In this document: in pieces, positions 10,870-19,505 of the stretch
Position numbering within the stretch: position 1 is the stretch's first letter
Layout: each line of letters starts with the position of its first letter
Assembly (NCBI RefSeq): GCF_021168455.1
Contig: NZ_JAJOZR010000006.1
Span: forward strand, 124,001 to 188,000
Direction: 5' to 3'
From: Ferranicluibacter quercicola
GTDB lineage: Bacteria > Pseudomonadota > Alphaproteobacteria > Rhizobiales > Rhizobiaceae
DNA length: 64,000 nucleotides
Program-made: the position numbers and the translations under genes
The notes under the pieces: model-generated
Seen by the model: the letters and a program-made list of their open reading frames with translations, nothing else
Databases searched by the model: none
Told to the model about the DNA's origin: nothing

Positions 10870-12042
10870 ATGATGGCGGGGAACCGCAAGAGCGAGTTGA
10901 AGGCGTTGTTCGGGGGCGGGCTGAGCCCGGCCGACGTCGCGCGTGCGGCTGGCGCACGCCCGTCCGGCGAGAGCGACGGGGCCGCACCCGAGCGCAAATC
11001 GGCCGACGGGTCGCAGACGGCCGGCACGGCTACGGGCGGCACGGGCCCGGCAGGGGAGGGCGCGACGCCGGTTCCCCCGGCCCGCAGCGCCTCCGGCGCC
11101 GTCAAGGCCATGGGACTGTCGCTGAACGCCATCACCCGCGAGGCCGAGGAGGCGCGCGTGCTGCGCCAGGCGCTGTCGGACGGCGAGCGCGTCGTCGGCA
11201 TCGACCCCGCGCGGATCGAGGCCTCCTTCGTCGAGGACCGGCTCGTGATCGACGGGCCGACGGACGAGGATTTCGAGGCGCTGGTGGAGAGCATGCGCGA
11301 GGCGGGCCAGCAGGTGCCCGTGCTTCTGCGGCCGCATCCGGACAAGCAGGGCGTCTACCAGACGGCCTATGGCCACCGCCGCATCCGCGCCGCCGCCCGG
11401 CTCGGCCGCCCGGTCAAGGCGATCATCCGCGCGCTGACCGACGACGAGCTGGTGCTGGCGCAGGGCAAGGAGAATGCCGAGCGCCGCAACCTCTCCTTCA
11501 TCGAGCGCGCTGTGTTTGCCCGCAACCTCACCGAGCGCGGTTTCGACCGCAAGACGATCGGCGATGCGCTGGCCGTGCAGAAGAGCGAGCTGTCGCGGCT
11601 GATGCAGGTGGCCGAGGGCGTGCCCGACCGGTTCATCCGCTTCATCGGCCCGGCGCCGAAGGTCGGGCGGGACCGCTGGATGAAGCTCGGCGAGATCCTG
11701 CAGAGCGACGCCCGGCAGGTGCAGGCGATCGACGTCGTCTACTCCGACAGGTTCAAGGCGGCCGACAGCGACCGGCGGTTCCAGATCCTGTTTTCCCATC
11801 TGGATGCCCTGGGCAAGCCGGTCAAGACCAGGCGCCGCGCCGGGGAGGTCGATAGCACCGGCGCGAGGACGCTGACGGATGGCCGTGGCCGGGTCTTTGC
11901 CCGGCTGACGGTGGAGAACGGGGCGACGCGCATCGAATTTGCCGCGGACACGCCACCGGCCTTCATCGACGCCGCCGCCAGCCTTCTGGCCGAGGCGCAT
12001 GACAGCGTCGATCGCGCGGCGGACGGCGAAAGCCGGGCCTGA
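10870..12042 (+). CDS. repB: Plasmid partitioning protein RepB (ParB family)
   Basis: ParB-like protein that binds parS and recruits RepA. 390 residues. The N-terminus is RepB-typical (MMAGNRKSELKALFGG), then the ParB nuclease-like fold with the GHRRIRAAARLG and ENAERRNLSFIERA motifs at about residues 165-220, an HTH region (TIGDALAVQKSELSRLMQVAEGVP) and a C-terminal dimerisation part. ATG 10870 (or the adjacent 10873) follows GGAAGGAA. The frame is open back to 10753, overlapping repA, but that extension does not look like RepB. Confidence 0.97.
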   Translation: MMAGNRKSELKALFGGGLSPADVARAAGARPSGESDGAAPERKSADGSQTAGTATGGTGPAGEGATPVPPARSASGAVKAMGLSLNAITREAEEARVLRQALSDGERVVGIDPARIEASFVEDRLVIDGPTDEDFEALVESMREAGQQVPVLLRPHPDKQGVYQTAYGHRRIRAAARLGRPVKAIIRALTDDELVLAQGKENAERRNLSFIERAVFARNLTERGFDRKTIGDALAVQKSELSRLMQVAEGVPDRFIRFIGPAPKVGRDRWMKLGEILQSDARQVQAIDVVYSDRFKAADSDRRFQILFSHLDALGKPVKTRRRAGEVDSTGARTLTDGRGRVFARLTVENGATRIEFAADTPPAFIDAAASLLAEAHDSVDRAADGESRA

Positions 12043-12122
12043 CGGCGCAAACCCCTTGCCGCGCTGACGATCGGCGCGGCCGCAAACGACATGAACCAGA
12101 AAAGGACGACCAAGAGAGCAAG

Positions 12123-12178
12123 AAAAAAGGCCCCCAAAACGTCACCGTCATGGAAGCCCTCTTCAATCTAAGCAGTTC
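12123..12178 (-). ncRNA. Counter-transcribed RNA of repABC (incompatibility RNA)
   Basis: In repABC replicons a short antisense RNA in the repB-repC gap limits RepC synthesis. On the minus strand there is a TTGACT -35-like box (12203-12208). A terminator-like hairpin follows (arms 12152-12158 and 12129-12135, GGCTTCC against GGGGGCC with G-U pairs) and then six T's (12123-12128). This matches the expected position, polarity and length of about 55 nt. The -10 box is not clear, so the 5' end is approximate. Confidence 0.65.
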
Positions 12179-12351
12179 GAGAGAATCACTTCCAGCCATC
12201 AAAGTCAAGAGTCAGCGGCAGAAATGCCGACGGGCGGAGCCATGACCGGAGGTTTCCGGGCGCTCGGCAACGCCGTCTGACATCGAGGACATCCGTGCCT
12301 GAATGCCCAGAAAGAAAGGGCGTCAGCGAAGGCAGATGCGTGCCGTGCCGG

Positions 12352-12367
12352 GGGAGGCTTGCCTCCC
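12352..12367 (+). promoter_or_regulatory. Hairpin in repC leader
   Basis: A compact inverted repeat (GGGAGGC / GCCTCCC, with a tetraloop if the two inner pairs open) lies 15 bases before the repC start, and the repC ribosome site follows at once. It occupies the place of the leader structure that, with the antisense RNA, controls repC translation in this family. The rest of the 340-base gap (12043-12382) holds the antisense RNA and no gene. Confidence 0.6.
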
Positions 12368-12382
12368 AACGGAGATGGAGAG

Positions 12383-13594
12383 ATGGAGAGATTTGCAACG
12401 ACGCCCTTTGGCGGCGCACGGCTGACTGCGCGCAATTTCGCGCTTCGGGCCGACCTCGAGAAGCGACAGGCGCGCCTGCGCGACGGCGAGTGCGGAAATA
12501 CCACCGGTCAGGCGGAGAAATACGGGATCATCCGGGCGCTCAGCGAGGCCCGCACCGCCTGGAACCTGTCCGACCGGGCGATCGCCGTGCTCGAGGCGCT
12601 GGCGAGCTTCCATCAGGATCGCCATCTCGACGGCCGCGCGCCGATCATCGTCTTTCCCTCCAATGCCGAGCTGTCGCTGCGCGCGCGCGGCATGTCGCCC
12701 GCCACGCTGCGCCGGCATCTGGCGAGCCTCGTCGATGCCGGGCTGATCCTGCGCCGCGACAGCGCCAACGGCAAGCGCTACTGCCGCCGCGACGATCACG
12801 GCGACGTGGAGACGGCCTTCGGCTTCGATCTCGCGCCGCTGGCCCTGCGCGCCGAGGATATCCTTGCGACGGCCGCCGCCGCCCGCGACGCCGCACGCCG
12901 GATCTCGCGCCTGCGCGCCGAAATCACGCTGCATCTGCGCGATATCGCCAAGACCATTGCCGCAGCGCTTGCCGAAGGTCGCACCGAGCCGGGTGCCGAG
13001 CTGTGGCAGGGCTTTATCGAGCGCCTGCGCAACCTCTCCGGCCGCGTCCAGCGCAACGGCACGGAGGACGACCTGTCCGCCCGTCGCGACGCGCTTGTGC
13101 GCCTGCGTGCCGAGGTGGAAACCGCCTATCTCGCCGCCCTGACGGACGAAGAAATGAGCGCCAATGACCATCAGTCTGAGCACCATATTCAGACTTCAAA
13201 ATCAGACCATTTCTTTGATAAAAACGGCCAAAGACCTAATACAGGAGGCGAAGCCGGTATTCCCATCGCACCGGAGCGGAAATCGGCAGGCATCGCGCTG
13301 AAGGATTTTCTCGGGCTTTGCCCCGATATCGCGGATTACGCCCGCGGCGGCGTCTCCGGCTGGCAGGATGTGATCGGCGCGGCGGAGGTCGTCCGCTCCA
13401 TGCTCGGCATCAGCCCCAGCGCCTGGGCCGCCGCCCGGGCCGCGATGGGTCCGATCGCCGCCGCCATCGTCCTCGCCGCCATCCTGCAACGCAGCAGTGC
13501 CATCCGCTCGCCCGGCGGCTATCTGCGCGACCTCACCGCCAAGGCCGAACAAGGCCGCTTCTCGATCGGCCCGATGCTGAAGGCGCTGGGATGA
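12383..13594 (+). CDS. repC: Replication initiator RepC
   Basis: Initiator protein of the replicon, acting in cis at an origin inside its own gene. 403 residues from ATG 12383, preceded by GGAG. The start (MERFATTPFGG...) is characteristic. The N-terminal DNA-binding part includes NLSDRAIAVLEAL and IVFPSNAELSLRARGMSPATLRRHLASLVDAGLI (winged-helix-like, residues about 60-130). A polar linker at about 262-295 coincides with the AT-rich origin candidate, and the C-terminal domain (GLCPDIADYARGGVSGWQDVIGAAEVVRSMLGI...GGYLRDL) follows. An upstream in-frame ATG at 12359 lies inside the leader hairpin and is unlikely. Confidence 0.97.
   Translation: MERFATTPFGGARLTARNFALRADLEKRQARLRDGECGNTTGQAEKYGIIRALSEARTAWNLSDRAIAVLEALASFHQDRHLDGRAPIIVFPSNAELSLRARGMSPATLRRHLASLVDAGLILRRDSANGKRYCRRDDHGDVETAFGFDLAPLALRAEDILATAAAARDAARRISRLRAEITLHLRDIAKTIAAALAEGRTEPGAELWQGFIERLRNLSGRVQRNGTEDDLSARRDALVRLRAEVETAYLAALTDEEMSANDHQSEHHIQTSKSDHFFDKNGQRPNTGGEAGIPIAPERKSAGIALKDFLGLCPDIADYARGGVSGWQDVIGAAEVVRSMLGISPSAWAAARAAMGPIAAAIVLAAILQRSSAIRSPGGYLRDLTAKAEQGRFSIGPMLKALG
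13171..13250 (+). other. Candidate oriV within repC
   Basis: An AT-rich island inside an otherwise very GC-rich gene, in the RepC linker where repABC origins are mapped. It contains TCAGTCTGA (13171-13179) and two TCAGAC repeats (13189-13194, 13202-13207), spaced like degenerate iterons. Confidence 0.7.
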
Positions 13595-13814
13595 GCGTTT
13601 GGCGGGGCAAGGAGGGCGGGACGGGGCAGGGCGCTGGGATGCGGGCGTTTCGCGGGGTCACGCACCGGCCTTTCCCGCGGGCGGAGTTCAATCATCCGCT
13701 TTCCCTGCCGGATCGCGAGATCTTTATTCCACATTCGACCGGAACATTAGCAAGCGTTTGTTACCAGTAACCTACAAAATCCATAGAGTAAAAGGAGCCA
13801 ACGAGGAGACCATC

Positions 13815-14918
13815 ATGTCCTATTCCAGCCGCGCGCCGGTCAAATTCGCCTATTGGGTGCCCAATGTCTCGGGCGGCCTCGTCATTTCCGACATCGAGCA
13901 GCGGACGAGCTGGACGATCGAATACAACCGGAAGCTGGCGCAGATCGCCGAGGCGAACGGGTTCGACTATGCGCTGAGCCAGATCCGCTTCACGGCCGGC
14001 TATGGCGCCGAATTCCAGCATGAATCGGTCTCCTTCAGCCATGCGCTGCTGGAATCCACCACGACGCTGAAGGTGATCGCCGCGATCCTGCCGGGGCCGT
14101 GGAACCCGACGCTGGCGGCCAAGCAGATCGCCACGATCAACCACCTGACCAATGGCCGCGTCGCGGTCAACGTGGTCAGCGGCTGGTTCCGGGGCGAGTT
14201 CCACGCCATCGGCGAGCACTGGCTCGACCATGACGAGCGCTACCGCCGCTCCGAGGAGTTCATCCGGGCCCTGCGCGGCATCTGGACTCAGGACAATTTC
14301 ACCTTCCATGGCGATTTCTATCGCTTCAACGACTATTCGCTGAAGCCGAAGCCGATCGATCCGCAGCCGGAGATCTTCCAGGGCGGCTCGTCCCGCGCCG
14401 CCCGCGACATGGCCGCGCGCGTGTCCGACTGGTACTTCACCAATGGCAACACGCCGGCGGAGATCGGCAAGCAGGTGGCCGACATCCAGGCGAAGGCCAG
14501 GGAGAACGGCCACAGCGTGCGCGTCGGGGTGAACGCCTTCGCCATCGTGCGCGACACGGAGGAGGAGGCCAGGGCGGTGCTGGCCGAAATCATCGAGAAG
14601 GCCAATCCGGAGGCCGTCAACGCCTTCGGCCACGAGGTGAAGAATGCCGGCAAGGCCTCGCCGGAAGGTGAAGGCAACTGGGCGAAATCCTCCTTCGACG
14701 ATCTCGTGCAGTACAATGACGGCTTCCGCTCCAACCTCATCGGCACGCCGGAACAGGTGGCCCAGCGCGTGGTGGACCTGAAGCGCGCCGGCGCGGATCT
14801 CATCCTGCTCGGCTTCCTCCATTTCCAGGAAGAGGTCGAATATTTCGGCAAACACGTCATTCCCCTGGTGCGGGCGATCGAGGATGCCGAGGCGGCGAGC
14901 GCGATCGCGGCGGAATGA
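13815..14918 (+). CDS. sfnG: FMNH2-dependent dimethylsulfone monooxygenase, SfnG family
   Basis: Luciferase-like flavin monooxygenase of about 367 residues that would convert dimethylsulfone to methanesulfinate using FMNH2 and oxygen. The sequence is very SfnG-like: KFAYWVPNVSGGLV at the N-terminus, RFTAGYGAEFQHESVSFSHALL, VKVI-type core, GRVAVNVVSGWFRGEFHAIGE and HDERYRRSEEFIRAL. ATG 13815 follows GAGGAG; the longer open frame to 13599 is not family-like. It heads a plus-strand operon of ABC importer genes ending in an SfnB-type oxidoreductase. No flavin reductase (SfnF/MsuE) or methanesulfonate monooxygenase is present here, so reduced FMN must come from elsewhere. Confidence 0.92.
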   Translation: MSYSSRAPVKFAYWVPNVSGGLVISDIEQRTSWTIEYNRKLAQIAEANGFDYALSQIRFTAGYGAEFQHESVSFSHALLESTTTLKVIAAILPGPWNPTLAAKQIATINHLTNGRVAVNVVSGWFRGEFHAIGEHWLDHDERYRRSEEFIRALRGIWTQDNFTFHGDFYRFNDYSLKPKPIDPQPEIFQGGSSRAARDMAARVSDWYFTNGNTPAEIGKQVADIQAKARENGHSVRVGVNAFAIVRDTEEEARAVLAEIIEKANPEAVNAFGHEVKNAGKASPEGEGNWAKSSFDDLVQYNDGFRSNLIGTPEQVAQRVVDLKRAGADLILLGFLHFQEEVEYFGKHVIPLVRAIEDAEAASAIAAE

Positions 14919-15050
14919 CGCCATGAAGGCGGCGACCGGCTGACGGTCGCCACGACAGGCTTGCGACAATCGAAACGGTCGACACCGCGGCGCCGCACGG
15001 CGCGATCGCGGAGGGGATCCCGCGCGCCGATGGGCCGGGGAAGAGGGGCG

Positions 15051-16046
15051 ATGACAGAGGTGCTGACACGGGTTCTCGACGGGGTGACGAACGGCGCGGC
15101 AGCGTCCGTGCAGACGGTGGCGCGCGCGCGGCCCGGTCTTGCGGCGGATGCGGATGCCGATGCGCAGCTGCATCCCGCCGCCAAGCCGCCGGCGGCTTTG
15201 GAGACCGTCGCCGGGAACGGGACCGCCGAAAATGGGGCAGCACGGGCCATCGTGCTCGAACTCGCTGGCATCTCCCTGTCCTTCGGCGGCGTTGCGGCAT
15301 TGTCGGAGGTCCATCTGTCGGTGCGGCGGGGCGAGATCCTCGCGATCATCGGGCCGAACGGCGCCGGCAAGAGCTCGATCCTCAACATTATCAGCGGCGT
15401 CTACCGGGCCGATCGCGGTCATGTCCGGCTCAAGGGACAAAGCTATGCCCAGGTTCCGACGCAGGCGCTTGCGGATCTCGGCATTGCCCGCACCTTCCAG
15501 AATCTGGCGCTGTTTCCGGGGCTGAGCGTGCTCGACAATGTGGTGGCGGGCCGGGCGCACAGGGTGCGCTCCAGCTTCGTCGAGCAGATCGCCGGCGTCG
15601 GCCGGGCGCGGCGGGAGAGGCTCGACGCACGGGCACGCGCGATCGAGGTGATCGATTTCCTGCAGCTGTCCGCGCTTGCGGCGCGCCCGGCCGGCACGCT
15701 GCCCTATGGGTTGCAGAAGCGCGTGGAACTGGCCCGCGCGCTCGTCGCCGAGCCCGAGATCCTGCTGCTCGACGAGCCGATGGCCGGGATGACGGCCAGC
15801 GAGAAGGCCGAGATGGCGGGCTTCGTGACCGCCGCGCGCGACAGGTTCGGCACGACGGTCGTGCTGATCGAGCACGATATCGGCGTCGTCATGAGCCTGT
15901 CCGACCGCGTCGCCGTGTTCGACCACGGCCGCACCATCGCGCTGGGAACGCCGGCCGAGGTGCAGCGCGATCCGCGCGTCATCGACGCTTATCTGGGCGT
16001 CGCCGTCGAGGACGACGGGGATGTCGCGCGCGGGGAGGGGCTGTGA
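15051..16046 (+). CDS. Branched-chain-type ABC transporter ATPase (LivG-like)
   Basis: Cytoplasmic ATPase of an importer, 331 residues. An N-terminal Ala-rich extension of about 65 residues, unusual for LivG, precedes the ABC domain. Walker A is GPNGAGKSS, the LivG-type RTFQNLALFPGLSVLDNV block follows, then a divergent signature LPYGLQKRVELARAL, Walker B LLLDEPMAGM and the H-loop LIEHD. The C-terminal AYLGVAVEDDG is LivG-like. ATG 15051 follows GAGGGG; the frame is open from 14961. The stop overlaps the next gene's start (TGATG), indicating coupling. Predicted to energise uptake of a sulfur compound with the permeases at 16046-17997. Confidence 0.92.
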   Translation: MTEVLTRVLDGVTNGAAASVQTVARARPGLAADADADAQLHPAAKPPAALETVAGNGTAENGAARAIVLELAGISLSFGGVAALSEVHLSVRRGEILAIIGPNGAGKSSILNIISGVYRADRGHVRLKGQSYAQVPTQALADLGIARTFQNLALFPGLSVLDNVVAGRAHRVRSSFVEQIAGVGRARRERLDARARAIEVIDFLQLSALAARPAGTLPYGLQKRVELARALVAEPEILLLDEPMAGMTASEKAEMAGFVTAARDRFGTTVVLIEHDIGVVMSLSDRVAVFDHGRTIALGTPAEVQRDPRVIDAYLGVAVEDDGDVARGEGL

Positions 16047-16942
16047 TGGACGGGTTCGACGGTCTGTTCTTCCTCGAGGTGCTCGCAGGCGGTCTGCTCT
16101 CCGGCGTCATGTATGCGCTGGTGGCGATCGGCTTCGTGCTGATCTACAAGACGTCCGGCGTGCTCAATTTCGCGCAAGGGGCCATGCTGCTCTTTGCCGC
16201 GCTCACCTTCGTCAGCCTGACGGAGCGGGGCCTCTCATTTCCGCTCGCCTTCGCCGTCACCTTTTCGATCATGGTCGCGCTCGGCATCGCCATCGAGCGC
16301 ACGGTGCTGCGGCCCCTGACGAACCGGCCGCCGATCACCCTGTTCATGGCGACGCTCGGCCTCTCCTATGTCATCGAGGGTGCGGCGCAGCTGATCTGGG
16401 GCACGCAGGTGCACGGGCTCGATCTCGGCATCGAGGATGTGCCCTTCGATGTCGGCGGCGTCTTCATCAGCCAGTTCGATCTCTTCGCTGCCGCCGTCGC
16501 CGCCACGCTGGTGGCCGTGCTCTCCGTCTTCTTCCGCTATACCCGCATCGGGCTCGGCTTCCGGGCCGTGGCGGACGATCCCTTCGCGGCACTCGCCGTC
16601 GGGCTGCGGCTGCCCTTCATCTGGGCGACCGTGTGGGCGGCGGCCGGGCTCGTGGCGCTGGTGGCGGGGCTTCTCTGGGGCGCGCGCGTCGGCGTCCAGT
16701 TCTCCCTGTCGCTGGTGGTGTTGAAGGCCCTGCCGGTGCTGGTGCTCGGCGGCTTCGATTCCATTCCCGGCGCCATCGTCGGCGGCCTGCTGATCGGTGC
16801 GGCCGAAAAGCTCGCGGAGGTCTATCTCGGCGACTATGTCGGCGGCGGCATCGAGAGCTGGTTTGCCTATGGGCTGGCGCTCGTCGTGCTGCTCGTGCGG
16901 CCCTCCGGCCTGTTCGGCCAGAAGCGTGTGGAAAGGGTGTGA
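16046..16942 (+). CDS. Branched-chain-type ABC permease (LivH-like)
   Basis: Inner-membrane permease, 298 residues, about eight hydrophobic helices. LivH hallmarks: SGVMYALVAIGFVLIYKTSGVLNFAQGAM near the N-terminus, GLGFRAVADDPFAALAVGL in the ATPase-coupling loop, and LLVRPSGLFGQKRVERV at the C-terminus. ATG 16046 overlaps the preceding stop by one base; a GTG at 16043 is an alternative. GGAGGGG lies just upstream. Forms the channel with the LivM-like partner that begins 2 bases after its stop. Confidence 0.93.
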   Translation: MDGFDGLFFLEVLAGGLLSGVMYALVAIGFVLIYKTSGVLNFAQGAMLLFAALTFVSLTERGLSFPLAFAVTFSIMVALGIAIERTVLRPLTNRPPITLFMATLGLSYVIEGAAQLIWGTQVHGLDLGIEDVPFDVGGVFISQFDLFAAAVAATLVAVLSVFFRYTRIGLGFRAVADDPFAALAVGLRLPFIWATVWAAAGLVALVAGLLWGARVGVQFSLSLVVLKALPVLVLGGFDSIPGAIVGGLLIGAAEKLAEVYLGDYVGGGIESWFAYGLALVVLLVRPSGLFGQKRVERV

Positions 16943-16944
16943 CC

Positions 16945-17997
16945 ATGACCGCCTTTGCGACCGATCTGGTGCCCGAAGCACGGCCCGCGCGCGGCCTGCC
17001 CGGCTGGGCGCTGCCCGTGGCGACACTCGTTGTTGCCTATCTCGCCGTGCCCCTGCTTGCGACGAACTATCTCTTCGAGGCGATCCTGCTGCCCTTTCTG
17101 GCGCTGTCGCTCGCCGGCGTCGGGCTCAACATTCTCACCGGCTATGCCGGTCAGGTCTCGCTCGGCAGTGCCGCCTTCATGGCGGTCGGCGCCTATGCCG
17201 CCTATAATGTCCATCTGCGCGTCGAGGGGTTGCCGCTGATCGGCAGCATCGTCGCCGCCGGCCTGTCGGCGGCCGCCATCGGTCTTGCTTTCGGGCTTCC
17301 AAGCCTGCGGCTGAAGGGCTTCTATCTCGCCGTTTCCACGCTCGCCGCCCAGTTCTTCGTGCAATGGGCGCTGACGAAATTCAGCTGGTTTTCCAACGAC
17401 AGCGCCTCCGGCGTCATCGATGCGCCGCCGCTGCAGATCGCGGGCTTGACTGTGGAGGGGCCGGTCGGGCGCTATCTCTTCGCGCTCACCGTCGTCGCCG
17501 TGATGACCTTTCTCAGCCACCGGCTGGTGATCTCCCAGACCGGCCGCAACTTCATCGCCGTGCGCGACAACGAAACGGCGGCGCGCATTATCGGCGTTCC
17601 CGTGCTGAAGACCAAGCTTCTGGCCTTCGCGGTCTCCTCCTTCATCATCGGCATCGCCGGCGTGCTCTGGGCGTTTGCCTATCTGCGCACGGTGGAGCCG
17701 GCCGGCTTCAATCTCGACCGGTCGTTCCAGATCCTGTTCATCGTCATCATCGGCGGGCTCGCCACCATTCGCGGCGCCTTTTTCGGCGCGGCGCTCATCG
17801 TCGTCTTTCCGCTCGTGCTCTCGCGCCTCGGCGCCCTCGTGCTCGGCGACGTGTTCGATTCCGGCGTGCTCGACATGAGCCAGCGCATCGTGCTCGGCGC
17901 GCTCATCATCCTCTTTCTGGTGCTGGAACCCGACGGGCTCGCAGCCCTGTCCGATCGCCTCCGGCGCCGCATCGCGACCGGGCTCCGGCGAGGCTGA
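16945..17997 (+). CDS. Branched-chain-type ABC permease (LivM-like)
   Basis: Second channel subunit, 350 residues, about nine to ten hydrophobic helices. LivM signatures are GVGLNILTGYAGQVSLGSAAFMAVGAYAAY, LRLKGFYLAVSTLAAQFFVQW, RDNETAARIIGVPVLKTKLLAFAVSSF and IIGGLATIRGAFFGAALI. It ends in a basic tail (RLRRRIATGLRRG). ATG 16945 is the first good start after the livH-like stop; the open frame upstream to 16021 is a shadow of the previous gene. Confidence 0.93.
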   Translation: MTAFATDLVPEARPARGLPGWALPVATLVVAYLAVPLLATNYLFEAILLPFLALSLAGVGLNILTGYAGQVSLGSAAFMAVGAYAAYNVHLRVEGLPLIGSIVAAGLSAAAIGLAFGLPSLRLKGFYLAVSTLAAQFFVQWALTKFSWFSNDSASGVIDAPPLQIAGLTVEGPVGRYLFALTVVAVMTFLSHRLVISQTGRNFIAVRDNETAARIIGVPVLKTKLLAFAVSSFIIGIAGVLWAFAYLRTVEPAGFNLDRSFQILFIVIIGGLATIRGAFFGAALIVVFPLVLSRLGALVLGDVFDSGVLDMSQRIVLGALIILFLVLEPDGLAALSDRLRRRIATGLRRG

Positions 17998-18079
17998 CCC
18001 GCCGCCACACGACATCCCAGACCTTCGAACGCCAACAGGACCGGCATCGCGCCGGCCGACACCAGGAGTGTGCCCAGAC

Positions 18080-19426
18080 ATGACCATCCTCAGCAAAGTC
18101 AGAACCGCGGCGCTTGCCGCCGGCCTCGCCGTCACGGCAGGGCTGACCGCCGGCCTGTCCGCGGCTCATGCCGGCGAGCAGTATTTTCCGCTGCAGAGCT
18201 ACCGCGTCGGGCCTTATGCGGCCGGCGGCACGGGCTTCTTCGGCGGCTTCATCGACTATCTCAACCTCATCAACACCCGCGACGGCGGCGTGGGCGGCGT
18301 CAAGCTGACCTGGTCGGAGGCCGAAACGCAGTACGAGGTGGAGCGCGGCGTCGAGGCCTACGAGCGGCTGAAGAGCAACCCGAACGTCGCCGCCTGGAAC
18401 CCGCTCTCCGTCGGCATCGCCTATGCGATGATCGACCGGATCACCGCCGACAAGGTGCCGCTGATCACCATCAATCACGGCCGCACGGACTCCACCGACG
18501 GTCGCGTCTTCCCCTATGTCTTCCCGCTGCTGCTCAACCCCTACAGCGAGACCTCCGGTATCGTGAACTACATCGCCGGCAAGGAGGGCGGGCTGGAGAA
18601 GCTGAAGGGCAAGAAGATCGCCGTGCTCTATCACGGCTCGCCCTATGGCAAGGAAACCATTCCGATCTACGAGCTTCTGGCGCAGAAATACGGCTTCGAG
18701 CTGCAGCAGATCGAGGTGCCGCATCCCGGCAACGAGCAGCAGTCGCAATGGCTGACGATCCGCCGTTCCAAGCCTGATTACGTCGTGCTGCGCGGCTGGG
18801 GCGTGATGAACCCGGTGGCGCTGAAGACGGCGGCCAAGACCGGCTTCCCGGTCGATCACATCATCGGCAATGTCTGGTCGAATTCGGAAGAGGACGCCAT
18901 TCCCGCCGGTGCGGCCGCCAAGGGCTATACCGCCATCACCACCCAGGCCTCCGGCACGGAATATCCCGTGGTGCAGGAGATCGTGAAGACGCTCTACGAC
19001 GCCGGCAAGGGCAATCTCGCCGACAAGGCCCGCATCGGCTCGGTGTACCACAATCTCGGCATCGTCAACGGTATCCTGAACGTCGAGGCGATCCGCATCG
19101 CGCAGGCGAAGTTCGGCCAGCGCACGCTGACCGGCGACGAGGTGCGCTGGGGCTTCGAGCACCTGCAGCTCGATCCGGCCCGCGTCGAGGCGCTGGGCGC
19201 CAAGGGGCTGTTCCACTCGATCAACGTCACCTGGGACAATCACGAGGGCAATGGTTACGTGACCTTCCAGCAGTGGGATGGCACGAAGTGGAAGGTCGTC
19301 TCCGACTGGATCGCCCCGGACTGGGCGCTGCTGCGGCCGATCATCGAAAAATCCTCGCAGGCCTATGCGGCCGAAAAGGGCATCAAGCTGCGCACGGCGG
19401 AAGAAGCCGAAGCGGCCCTGAACTGA
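18080..19426 (+). CDS. Periplasmic ligand-binding protein (LivJ-type fold), likely sulfur compound
   Basis: Secreted solute-binding protein of 448 residues. The signal peptide (TILSKVRTAALAAGLAVTAG...) has a likely cleavage after AHA, giving a mature start GEQYFPL. The rest follows the Leu/Ile/Val-binding periplasmic fold, with the GKKIAVLYHGSPYGKETIPIYELL and LRGWGVMNPVALKTAAKTGFPV blocks. The C-terminal DWALLRPIIEKSSQAYAAEKGIK is typical of longer family members. AGGAG precedes ATG 18080; an overlapping GTG at 18068 is too close to it. Position between permeases and the second ATPase, and the flanking sulfone oxygenases, suggest a sulfone or sulfonate-like ligand; the fold alone does not say so. 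Confidence 0.9.
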   Translation: MTILSKVRTAALAAGLAVTAGLTAGLSAAHAGEQYFPLQSYRVGPYAAGGTGFFGGFIDYLNLINTRDGGVGGVKLTWSEAETQYEVERGVEAYERLKSNPNVAAWNPLSVGIAYAMIDRITADKVPLITINHGRTDSTDGRVFPYVFPLLLNPYSETSGIVNYIAGKEGGLEKLKGKKIAVLYHGSPYGKETIPIYELLAQKYGFELQQIEVPHPGNEQQSQWLTIRRSKPDYVVLRGWGVMNPVALKTAAKTGFPVDHIIGNVWSNSEEDAIPAGAAAKGYTAITTQASGTEYPVVQEIVKTLYDAGKGNLADKARIGSVYHNLGIVNGILNVEAIRIAQAKFGQRTLTGDEVRWGFEHLQLDPARVEALGAKGLFHSINVTWDNHEGNGYVTFQQWDGTKWKVVSDWIAPDWALLRPIIEKSSQAYAAEKGIKLRTAEEAEAALN

Positions 19427-19442
19427 CGCCCCCATGCACCCC

Positions 19443-19463
19443 CCGCGCCGGCTGCCGGCGCGG
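19443..19463 (+). other. GC-rich hairpin after binding-protein gene
   Basis: Perfect 9-bp stem (CCGCGCCGG / CCGGCGCGG, 3-base loop) starting 17 bases after the binding-protein stop and before the LivF-like gene. No U-run follows, so mRNA stabilisation or partial attenuation is likelier than full termination. Confidence 0.7.
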
Positions 19464-19505
19464 ACCCCTTCCGTCCCGCCCGTTTGCGGCAGAGGAACGC
19501 TCGCG

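Noticed and set aside
13745..13775. GTTACCAGTAAC palindrome upstream of sfnG considered as another parS site.
   Set aside because: It is 12 bases and does not fit GTTNNCNGCNGNNAAC; it may be an operator of the sulfur operon, but nothing else supports that.
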